10,436 bases of DNA from an uncultured Bacilli bacterium (lineage in GTDB: Bacteria > Bacillota_I > Bacilli_A > RF39 > UBA660), in NCBI GenBank assembly GCA_944363745.1, contig CALVVD010000028.1, positions 1 through 10,436 of the forward strand, given 5' to 3'. The stretch's first letter is position 1; each line of letters starts with the position of its first letter. Below, piece by piece: positions 1 through 5,812 of this stretch. Both the position numbers and the translations under genes were made by a program. A model generated the notes under the pieces. It was not told where the DNA came from and ran no database searches. It worked only from the letters and a program-made list of their open reading frames with translations.

Positions 1-1
1 T

Positions 2-1174
2 ATTCCACATAAATATATAACAAAAGAAATAGCAAATAAAGCAATGGATACTGATCCTTTATTGATGGAATATGTACCAGCAGAATATCAAACACCAGAA
101 TATCAAAAAAAGGCTATTGATAAAAAAACTGAATATTTATCATTAATTGATCCAAGTGTTTTAACTGATGAAATGATATATTATGCATTAAGCAAAAGAG
201 GTTCAGTTCTTGGCTGCGTTCCAAAAGAAAGAAGAACAACAGAAGTATGTGAGTATGCGATTAATAGTTTTGGTGGAGCCTTAAGGAATACTCCTAATAA
301 CATAAAAAGTGCTGAATTATGTTTTAAAGCTGTTGTAAAAGATCCAAGTGCTATAAAGTATGTACCTGTTGAATTTTTAGATCAAGAATTTGTAAATTCA
401 TTAAATACGGTAGGGGTTGCAATCCCAATGAAAAATCGCAACTATGTTGATGAATGTTTAACAGCTCATAAAAAGCTTGAAGAACAACAACTTAATTATG
501 AAGAAGTTGTTTCAAAAGCACCTGAATTAAATGTTAATCCAGAGTATTCTAATATTAGATTAGAATCATTATCAGGACTACTTACAGAAGCATCATCAAA
601 ATTATTAACATCACATAATATTTTTACAGTTGGAGATTTGTTGAAAATTTCAAATAATAGTGCCCTTTATAGTATGATTTTAAATAATCAAAAAGCAACT
701 TATAAGGAAATTCGTGGTGCGATAAAATTATTGAAATGTAAATATATGGGAGTAGATCCATTAATTGAATTTACTGTTACAGATGATCCATGTACAGATA
801 TGATAAATTTTGGTGATGAAATTGGATTCAGTACAAGGGCAATGCGTACTCTTATTAGAGGAGGAATAACTCCAAAAGATTTGTATCAATTAATGCATGA
901 TCCTAATGGAGAATCAAAACTACATCGTATTAGACAAGCAGGGGATACTATGGTTCAAGAAATAATGTTCAAAACAACAATAGTTACTGATTTTTATGAT
1001 AAAAAAGAAAAGAAAGTTGAAACATCTACTGAAGATGAAACTATTGAAGCATTAAGAGAAGAATTAGCAGAAGTTCGTACTGAAATTCAAAGATTAAATG
1101 CAAGAACTGATGAAATATTAGCAAAGATTCAAGAAAAAATGGTAGAAAAAGATAAAGGTGGTGTTTTAAAATGA
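2..1174 (+). CDS. Helical-repeat protein with two RpoA-CTD-like modules and a C-terminal coiled coil (5' partial)
   Basis: The frame is open to the left edge, so the ATG at 44 is probably internal and the gene starts outside the window. Residues are numbered from that ATG. Six units of about 24 residues run from nucleotide 2 to about residue 127. Each begins with [VIT]P or ID and has an aromatic or hydrophobic end; they resemble the short helical repeats of DUF4116-type proteins. Residues about 173-240 (LESLSGLL...NIFTVGDLL) and about 258-310 (IGFSTRAM...GGITPKDL...IRQAG) look like two helix-hairpin-helix modules of the RNA polymerase alpha C-terminal type, the second the better match. Residues about 334-372 are a charged coiled coil. 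No signal peptide or membrane segment is seen. The TGA stop overlaps the next ATG (ATGA), so translation is probably coupled. The function is unknown. A DNA- or protein-binding scaffold is a guess from the modules. Confidence 0.8.
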   Translation: MPHKYITKEIANKAMDTDPLLMEYVPAEYQTPEYQKKAIDKKTEYLSLIDPSVLTDEMIYYALSKRGSVLGCVPKERRTTEVCEYAINSFGGALRNTPNNIKSAELCFKAVVKDPSAIKYVPVEFLDQEFVNSLNTVGVAIPMKNRNYVDECLTAHKKLEEQQLNYEEVVSKAPELNVNPEYSNIRLESLSGLLTEASSKLLTSHNIFTVGDLLKISNNSALYSMILNNQKATYKEIRGAIKLLKCKYMGVDPLIEFTVTDDPCTDMINFGDEIGFSTRAMRTLIRGGITPKDLYQLMHDPNGESKLHRIRQAGDTMVQEIMFKTTIVTDFYDKKEKKVETSTEDETIEALREELAEVRTEIQRLNARTDEILAKIQEKMVEKDKGGVLK

Positions 1175-1314
1175 CGGATAAGCAACAACAAATAGAAGAA
1201 TTGAGAAAACAAATAGAAATTTTAAAACAACAATTAAAAGATAAAGAAGTAATATTGAATGATTTATTAAATATGCTTAATAAAGATTCTGATGAAAGTG
1301 ATGAGGTAGAATAA
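1171..1314 (+). CDS. Small coiled-coil protein, 47 aa
   Basis: This short gene encodes 47 residues, starting MTDKQQQIEELRKQIE and ending in an acidic tail (DSDESDEVE). Its ATG overlaps the TGA of the upstream gene, and a purine-rich AAAGGTGG lies 10-15 bases before the start. Another SD-like GAGGT sits at its 3' end and serves the next gene, whose ATG is one base after this stop. The middle of the protein is a heptad-like run of Glu, Lys, Gln, Ile and Leu that should form one parallel coiled coil followed by a short amphipathic helix (VILNDLLNML). Its position between two helical proteins, the first ending in a coiled coil, suggests an adaptor or subunit that pairs with them. No family is recognised. 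The support is translational coupling and spacing rather than homology. Confidence 0.7.
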   Translation: MTDKQQQIEELRKQIEILKQQLKDKEVILNDLLNMLNKDSDESDEVE

Positions 1315-1315
1315 T

Positions 1316-1684
1316 ATGAATGAAGATTTAATTAATAGTATGCAAAAAACAATATCTGATATTACTCCATATAAAGATAATATGGATGATAATATTTCAC
1401 ATTTAAGAGATACATATTTAATTGCTGAAAGAGAGTATGTTTCTGAATTATTAAAGAGTGAAGGTATGAGAGATTTAATATATGAAATAAATGCTGAGAC
1501 ACCTGAAAAATTATTTGCTGCTGCACAAAGTATAGTTGATAAAGTTGAAATGGGATTAATTCCTGATGACCAAATGGAAAAAACTGAACAACAATTAACA
1601 GTTTTACTTGCAGCTATACAAGATAAAGTATTATCAAAAGACTTAGTTTTAATTCCATCACAAGGTGGTAGAGGAATAAGATAA
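1316..1684 (+). CDS. Hypothetical helical protein, 122 aa
   Basis: The protein has no recognised family. The start is fixed by GAGGT at 1304-1308, which lies inside the end of the preceding 47-residue gene, and the ATG is one base after that gene's stop. The sequence is soluble, acidic and almost entirely helix-forming (for example EREYVSELLKSEGMRDLIYEI and PEKLFAAAQSIVDKV). It ends in a short glycine/arginine-rich tail (SQGGRGIR) that may be flexible. There is no signal peptide, membrane segment, or Cys/His metal site. It is the last gene of the three-gene run, and a new promoter starts 15 bases after its stop. It probably works with the two upstream proteins; what they do together is not visible. 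Confidence 0.75.
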   Translation: MNEDLINSMQKTISDITPYKDNMDDNISHLRDTYLIAEREYVSELLKSEGMRDLIYEINAETPEKLFAAAQSIVDKVEMGLIPDDQMEKTEQQLTVLLAAIQDKVLSKDLVLIPSQGGRGIR

Positions 1685-1698
1685 TAATGATGTAAAAT

Positions 1699-1727
1699 TT
1701 GACCTGAATCTATAAATTTGCTATAAT
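1699..1727 (+). promoter_or_regulatory. Sigma-A-type promoter with extended -10
   Basis: The -35 box TTGACC (1699-1704) and the -10 box TATAAT (1722-1727) are 17 bases apart. TG at 1719-1720 gives an extended -10 (TGcTATAAT). The predicted start is A1734, which is also the first base of a perfect 8-base inverted repeat. It would drive the transglutaminase-like gene through a leader of about 79 bases. Confidence 0.8.
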
Positions 1728-1733
1728 AATCCC

Positions 1734-1812
1734 ATTAATTTGCAATGGGGTTGTAAAAATTAATAATATAATCTCATTGTTATTTCAATGAGATTTTTCA
1801 GGAGGATTTTAT
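1734..1812 (+). promoter_or_regulatory. Structured mRNA leader, possible transcription attenuator
   Basis: The expected 5' end begins with ATTAATTT (1734-1741), which pairs perfectly with AAATTAAT (1757-1764). An inner CAA/TTG stem (1743-1745 with 1751-1753, plus a G-U pair) closes a TGGGG loop. CAATGGGG (1743-1750) can instead pair with TCTCATTG (1772-1779) using two G-U pairs. That would break both the first hairpin and the terminator hairpin at 1771-1794. The leader ends in a clear SD, AGGAGG (1800-1805), seven bases before the ATG. Mutually exclusive hairpins ahead of an SD are typical of attenuators or riboregulators. No known riboswitch class is recognised, and the ligand or factor is unknown. 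Confidence 0.45.
1771..1798 (+). terminator. Intrinsic terminator in the leader, upstream of the transglutaminase-like gene
   Basis: ATCTCATTG (1771-1779) and CAATGAGAT (1786-1794) form a perfect 9-bp stem with a TTATTT loop, followed by a run of T to 1798. It lies downstream of the 1699-1727 promoter and ends one base before the SD. It can therefore stop readthrough from the upstream operon and also terminate the new transcript early. Confidence 0.65.
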
Positions 1813-3306
1813 ATGAAAGGTGAATTAGTTTTAGTAGATAATGTATTTAGCGAAGAAAATGAATTTGAATTAAGTGCCTCTGCACAAGATTTTTGTTTAA
1901 ATATTTATGTGGATGATGAATATACATTTGAAAAACAATTAAAAAATAGAAAAGCATTTGATTACTGTATGAAAGCTTTAGAAGATTTTTGGACACTAAA
2001 TGAAGAAGTTAATGAGACTCAACTAAAAGAAAAGCAATATATTACTGAACACTTTGATTCTCTTTTAAATAGTGTTGAATTTATTAAATTATCTTTTGAT
2101 GAACAAAATAATATGGAATTTATTAAAAAAAATCCATTAGTATTATCTAAAAAAATTGTTTTAAATGAAATATTGAACATTACAGATTACAATAGATTAA
2201 TGGAATTAATGAATGAGTATGAGGATATTATAGATAAAGTATATGTATCTTTGATTGGCAATAGTAATTATGTAAGTTTATTGGATTGTTATAAAACAAT
2301 GAATGCAGTAAAACAACAAGCTGATGATATTAAAAAATTAGGATTATCTCCTATGGAAACAATAATGTATGTTTATGATCAAGTACGAAATAGAGTTTAT
2401 ACTCTTGAAAATGAGAATGAATCACATTTTAAATCTAGAGATTTATCAGAAGTAATGTTTGGAGATAAAATTGTATGTGCTGGATATGCAAATGTTTTTC
2501 ACGCATTATTGCATTATATTGGCATTGAAAACCTTGTAGTACATTTAATGGAAAAAGATAATCCACAAAGTGGTCATGCAAGAAATGTTATTTACGTTAA
2601 AGATGATAAATATGATATTGATGGTGTTTATTATTTTGATCCAACATGGGATAGTAAAAGAAAAAATGAAACTAATGAGTATTTATATAGATATACATAT
2701 TTTGCAAAAACTAGAAAATTTATGGATGATGATAAGAATTATGATTTTGAAGATTTTTTCTGCCCGATGTATTCAGTAGATATGGACAAGAAGATTAAAA
2801 AGATCATTGAAGATGGAAAATATGATAGATTAAAGCGTTATACTAAATCACTAAATTATATGTCTGGTTTAGTAACACATTCATCACTAATTAATCGCAT
2901 GTATGTTCATCCAATGTCACCTATGTATGGACAATTTGATACCGAAGAATTTTTAACAAAATTTGTAGAAATATTTAGTAAGTTCAATAAACAAATATCT
3001 GCTGAAATAATGTTAAAGATATTTAATAATGTTAGAAAGATTGAATATTACCAAAATCCTGAATTGTATCAGTATTCATTGGAAGATATGTATAAAACTT
3101 TTATTAGCTCAAAATGGAAGTTTGAAGATAAACATTTAGATGCAATAGCAAAATTCCTACAAAGTTTTTTTGAGAAAGAAGTAAGAATTGATGAAGTTGA
3201 TAATTTCAAAAATTATGGTCATGAAAGTGAGTTATTTAAAGAAATAGAACAAGTTAGATTGACAAAAGTATTAAGACTTGTTTGTGATAGAAAGAAGAAC
3301 AACTAA
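1813..3306 (+). CDS. Cytosolic transglutaminase-like cysteine-protease-fold protein
   Basis: This 497-residue protein has a transglutaminase-like core at about residues 190-290. The likely catalytic triad is Cys222 (in VCAGYA), His255 (in SGHARN) and Asp276 (in YYFDPTWDS), in the order and spacing usual for the papain-like transglutaminase superfamily. Members of this superfamily act as proteases, amidases or cross-linkers, so the reaction cannot be assigned. The N-terminal 190 residues and the C-terminal 200 residues are mostly helical and match no family I recognise. There is no signal peptide or membrane helix, so it is probably cytoplasmic, unlike the many exported bacterial members. AGGAGG (1800-1805) supports the ATG start. 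It is a single-gene unit behind its own promoter and attenuator-like leader. The 3' end has no strong terminator close by. Confidence 0.8.
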   Translation: MKGELVLVDNVFSEENEFELSASAQDFCLNIYVDDEYTFEKQLKNRKAFDYCMKALEDFWTLNEEVNETQLKEKQYITEHFDSLLNSVEFIKLSFDEQNNMEFIKKNPLVLSKKIVLNEILNITDYNRLMELMNEYEDIIDKVYVSLIGNSNYVSLLDCYKTMNAVKQQADDIKKLGLSPMETIMYVYDQVRNRVYTLENENESHFKSRDLSEVMFGDKIVCAGYANVFHALLHYIGIENLVVHLMEKDNPQSGHARNVIYVKDDKYDIDGVYYFDPTWDSKRKNETNEYLYRYTYFAKTRKFMDDDKNYDFEDFFCPMYSVDMDKKIKKIIEDGKYDRLKRYTKSLNYMSGLVTHSSLINRMYVHPMSPMYGQFDTEEFLTKFVEIFSKFNKQISAEIMLKIFNNVRKIEYYQNPELYQYSLEDMYKTFISSKWKFEDKHLDAIAKFLQSFFEKEVRIDEVDNFKNYGHESELFKEIEQVRLTKVLRLVCDRKKNN

Positions 3307-3472
3307 AAATCTCTTTGTTTAGAACATTATGCAGGGTAAAGTGATAGTCATAGACCAAATAATCATTGGTATTATATTAAGAAAATAATTTTATGTAATA
3401 GTAATTTATAGAATGTTAATATTGATATTATTGAAAGAAATAGTAATTATTATATCTACAATACAAAATTAA

Positions 3473-3520
3473 AAGAGGTGGATGCCCGAGCATTAAGCCC
3501 AGGTATGATATCCACCTCTT
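3473..3520. repeat. Isolated long palindrome with structured loop
   Basis: AAGAGGTGGAT (3473-3483) pairs perfectly over 11 bases with ATCCACCTCTT (3510-3520), around a 26-base loop. In the loop, ATGC-CCGA-GCAT (3482-3493) can form a nested hairpin, and GCCC occurs twice. The element is clearly richer in G and C than its surroundings. On the - strand the stem is followed by TTTTAATTTT, so it could terminate leftward transcription, but no leftward gene exists. On the + strand there is no T tract. A hairpin end of an IS200/IS605-type element or a REP/MITE remnant would fit the shape; that is inference. Confidence 0.6.
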
Positions 3521-3586
3521 CTACAACTAATATATCATAAGTACTAAATAATATACAAGAAAAAAATTGAAAGAATTTAATTTAAA

Positions 3587-3615
3587 AAAATATTACATTT
3601 TTTGTAGTATTTTTT
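3587..3615 (+). terminator. Weak AT-rich hairpin with T tract
   Basis: AAAATATTAC (3587-3596) pairs with GTAGTATTTT (3604-3613) through one G-U pair, with an ATTTTTT loop and T continuing to 3615. It has the form of a terminator, but the stem is almost all A-T. It would end readthrough from the left before the NfeD gene. Confidence 0.35.
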
Positions 3616-3630
3616 AATAATTTATAGTAT
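3602..3630 (+). promoter_or_regulatory. Candidate promoter for the NfeD-SPFH operon
   Basis: TTGTAG (3602-3607) and TAGTAT (3625-3630) are spaced by 17 bases, each box matching consensus at four of six positions. TATAGT at 3623-3628 is a better -10 but lies at 15 bases. The operon needs a promoter between the upstream hairpin and 3653, but this choice is tentative. Confidence 0.3.
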
Positions 3631-3652
3631 ATTTTAATCAAGGAGGAGTAGT

Positions 3653-4078
3653 ATGACACTTTTTTGGTTAGTATTATTTGTTGTTTTAGCACTATTTGAG
3701 CTTGCTACTGTAAATTTAGTATCTATTTGGTTTTCTCTAGGAGCATTAATTACAACTTTTGTATCTTTATTAACTGATAATATTATGATACTTTTAGCAG
3801 TATTTACCATAAGTTCAATACTTTTATTACTTCTAACAAAACCTTTTGTTAAGAAATTAAAGAAAAAAGAAGTTGTTCCTACTAACTTAGATAGAGTTAT
3901 CGGTAAAGTTGGAGTAGTTACAGAAACTATTCTAAAAGATGGAATAGGTGAAGTTAAAGTTCTAGGTAAAAGATGGAGTGCATATAGTGATAAAGAAATA
4001 AAAGAAAATAGTAAAGTAAAAATATTATCTATTAATGGTGTAAAACTTAAAGTAGAAGAAATTAAGGAGAGTGATTAA
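3653..4078 (+). CDS. NfeD-like membrane protein (short form)
   Basis: This 141-residue protein matches the short NfeD class. About three hydrophobic helices lie at residues 3-25, 27-42 and 44-63. A Lys-rich cytoplasmic junction (KPFVKKLKKKE) follows, then a C-terminal OB-fold domain at about 80-138 that carries the typical GEVKVLGKRWSAYSD stretch. It lacks the long N-terminal ClpP-like protease domain of the large NfeD class. Short NfeD proteins are usually encoded beside SPFH/stomatin proteins and are thought to act with them in membrane microdomains or membrane-protein quality control. Here the SPFH gene begins one base after this stop. The start is supported by AGGAGG at 3641-3646, seven bases ahead of the ATG at 3653. 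Confidence 0.88.
   Translation: MTLFWLVLFVVLALFELATVNLVSIWFSLGALITTFVSLLTDNIMILLAVFTISSILLLLLTKPFVKKLKKKEVVPTNLDRVIGKVGVVTETILKDGIGEVKVLGKRWSAYSDKEIKENSKVKILSINGVKLKVEEIKESD
4064..4070 (+). promoter_or_regulatory. Ribosome binding site fixing the SPFH start at ATG 4080
   Basis: AAGGAGA lies inside the end of the NfeD gene, nine bases before the ATG at 4080. The alternative in-frame GTG at 4071 directly abuts this site with no spacer, so initiation there is unlikely. Confidence 0.75.
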
Positions 4079-4079
4079 T

Positions 4080-4964
4080 ATGTTTTGGGTTATATTAATA
4101 GTAATTATCGTTATTATAGTATTAGGAGTAAAAGTTATTCCTCAATCACAAGCGAAAGTAATAGAACGTCTAGGTACTTATTTTAAAACATTAGGTACAG
4201 GACCTCATTATGTAGTACCATTTATTGATAGAGTAGCATCTACTGTATCATTAAAAGAAATAGTTAAAGACTTTGCACCTCAACCTGTTATTACTAAAGA
4301 TAATGTTACTATGCAAATAGATACAGTTGTGTATTTTCAAATAACTGATCCTAAACTTTATACTTATGGAGTAGAAAATCCTATTAATGCAATTGAAAAT
4401 TTAACGGCAACTACTCTTCGTAATATTATAGGTGAACTTGAACTAGATCAAACCTTAACATCAAGAGATATCATTAATTCTAAAATGAGATCAATTCTAG
4501 ATGAAGCGACTGATCCTTGGGGTATTAAAGTAAATAGAGTAGAAGTTAAAAACATTATACCACCTCGTGATATTCAAGATGCTATGGAAAAACAAATGCG
4601 CGCTGAACGTGAAAGACGTGAAAAGATATTACAAGCGGAAGGTGAGAAAAAAGCTGCTGTATTAATCGCTGAAGGAGAAAAAGAAAGTACAGTTTTAAGA
4701 GCAGAAGCTCAGAAGGAAGCGGCTATTAAGAAAGCAGAAGGTGAAGCAGAGGCAATTATTAAAATTAAGAATGCTGAAGCTGAAGGAATTAGATTACTTA
4801 AAGAAGCTAAAGCTGATGCTTCAGTATTAAAACTAAAGAGTTATGATGCTATGGTTAAAGTTGCAAATGGACAATCTACTAAGATAATAGTTCCTAGTGA
4901 TTTACAAAACTTAGTGACAGCAGGAACAGTTTTAAGTGAGACATTTAAAGAAGGAAAGAAATAA
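4080..4964 (+). CDS. qmcA: SPFH-domain (stomatin/QmcA-type) membrane protein
   Basis: The product is 294 residues from the ATG at 4080. A single N-terminal membrane anchor (FWVILIVIIVIIVLGVKVI, about residues 2-20) is followed by the SPFH/band 7 domain at about 20-180, with hallmark stretches such as QAKVIERLG, GPHYVVPFIDRV and PPRDIQDAMEKQM. The domain continues into an Ala/Glu/Lys-rich coiled coil (about 178-250) with repeated AEGE and AEAE blocks. The C-terminal tail VPSDLQNLVTAG is typical of the stomatin group. These proteins form membrane-associated oligomeric rings or cages that organise microdomains and often bind membrane proteases. The gene is coupled to a short NfeD gene, the same arrangement as E. 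coli qmcA-ybbJ. The symbol reflects family membership and context; strict orthology is not shown. A terminator overlaps the stop codon. Confidence 0.9.
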   Translation: MFWVILIVIIVIIVLGVKVIPQSQAKVIERLGTYFKTLGTGPHYVVPFIDRVASTVSLKEIVKDFAPQPVITKDNVTMQIDTVVYFQITDPKLYTYGVENPINAIENLTATTLRNIIGELELDQTLTSRDIINSKMRSILDEATDPWGIKVNRVEVKNIIPPRDIQDAMEKQMRAERERREKILQAEGEKKAAVLIAEGEKESTVLRAEAQKEAAIKKAEGEAEAIIKIKNAEAEGIRLLKEAKADASVLKLKSYDAMVKVANGQSTKIIVPSDLQNLVTAGTVLSETFKEGKK

Positions 4965-4986
4965 TTTGAAATTTCTTTCTTTTTTT
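4954..4986 (+). terminator. Intrinsic terminator of the NfeD-SPFH operon
   Basis: GAAAGAAAT (4954-4962) and ATTTCTTTC (4971-4979) form a 9-bp stem with an eight-base loop, followed by seven T (4980-4986). The 5' arm is made of the last codons and first stop base of the SPFH gene. Confidence 0.8.
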
Positions 4987-4994
4987 GATATAAT
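4966..4994 (+). promoter_or_regulatory. Extended -10 promoter interleaved with the terminator
   Basis: TTGAAA (4966-4971) and TATAAT (4989-4994) are separated by 17 bases, with TG at 4986-4987 (TGaTATAAT). The -35 box lies in the loop of the terminator hairpin and the spacer covers its 3' arm and T tract. The expected start is near 5001, giving a leader of about 18 bases with the SD AAAGGGGG before the ATG at 5019. Confidence 0.8.
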
Positions 4995-5018
4995 ATGCCT
5001 TAATTAAAGGGGGATTCT

Positions 5019-5801
5019 ATGATTGATTTAACTAGTGATAAAATTAGAACTGATGTTGTTAAAAGAAACTTTTATGATGAAGATGATTCTTTTTTTGAAG
5101 AACTTAATATAACGAGAGAAAAATATTGACATATTAATAAATATTTAATTGAATTAAGTTATGGCTATTATTATGCTAAAAGAGTAACTGAGTTTCAGCT
5201 TTGTAATGAAATAGTAGGAAGATATTTAGGGAATAAGCTTGGACTTGATACTACTTCTTTAGAAATATTATTTGATAAAGGTAAAGTGAAAATAGCAACA
5301 CTTAATTTAAAAAAGAAGAATGTAGTATATAAAATACCTATAGATAATATAAAATTAATGACTAGTCATGAGTATGATGTAGATAATTTAAAACTATTTC
5401 CTAGAGAATATCAAGAAGAACAAATTAAATTAATTGCTTTAGATATTATGATGGAGCAGACTGATAGATATGGTGAAAATATGTGCGAGATTGTAAGGGG
5501 TAATTTCTTAAAACTAGCACCACTTATAGATTTTTCAGAAAGTTTTAATCGAAGATTAAATCCTTCTTTTTTCTATTCTAATTCTTACGTTTGTTTACCT
5601 AAAGATATAAAGAATATTGATAAGTTTTTAAATGATTTTCCAGAAGCATATCAATATTTTATTGAAATGTTTGGTACAGAAGAAGATGAACTTTTAAATT
5701 ATATAGAAGGTAATTATCCTATAAAAGTTTCAGATAGGGTAATTTGGAAATATAATAGTGTTATTTTTCAGAATGAAAAAATATTAACACTTATAAAATA
5801 G
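5019..5801 (+). pseudogene. HipA-like kinase-motif gene interrupted by an in-frame TGA
   Basis: Translation from the ATG at 5019 (SD AAAGGGGG) reaches TGA at 5127-5129, codon 37. It then stays open for 224 codons to TAG at 5799. The parts before and after the TGA align in the same frame with the intact neighbour at 5813: LNITREKY before it, and YLIELSYGYYYAK and GRYLGNKLGLDTTSLEI after it. HipA-like kinase motifs are kept: TDRYGEN with Asp149 and Asn154, and LAPLID with Asp171 as the presumed metal ligand. The only in-frame start before the motifs is GTG at 5286, which has a poor SD and would drop the N-terminal lobe. The simplest reading is a recent nonsense mutation or small indel pair; readthrough of UGA-C is possible. 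Trp reassignment is not supported because every Trp in the window, including one in this gene, is TGG. Confidence 0.7.
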
Positions 5802-5812
5802 GGGGTACTATT

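Larger units (their letters stand above)
3307..3652. other. Intergenic region of 346 bases, no gene seen
   Basis: No frame here looks coding on either strand. The first 160 bases are plain AT-rich sequence with scattered stops and no tRNA-like or terminator-like fold of note. The second half contains the long palindrome at 3473-3520, an AT-rich hairpin at 3587-3615, a weak promoter candidate at 3602-3630, and the SD AGGAGG (3641-3646) for the NfeD gene. Confidence 0.7.

Noticed and set aside
1731..1749. CCCATT/AATGGG hairpin as part of the leader
   Set aside because: Its 5' arm begins upstream of the predicted transcription start (A1734), so it would be only partly transcribed. The 1734-1764 hairpin fits better.
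2570..2779. Open frame of 69 codons on the + strand
   Set aside because: It lies wholly inside the transglutaminase-like gene in another frame, has no SD, and has a low-complexity Met/Ile-rich translation.
5127..5129. TGA read as Trp (genetic code 4)
   Set aside because: About 16 Trp codons in the window are all TGG, and no other gene has an internal TGA, including the 983-codon permease frame.
5127..5170. Selenocysteine insertion at the in-frame TGA
   Set aside because: The downstream sequence gives only weak A-T pairings and no SECIS-like stem with a defined apical loop. The paralogue has Asp, not Cys, near this position.
5286..5801. Independent 171-residue gene starting at GTG 5286
   Set aside because: The start has a poor SD, and the upstream 89 codons align in the same frame with the paralogue, so it is the 3' part of the interrupted gene.
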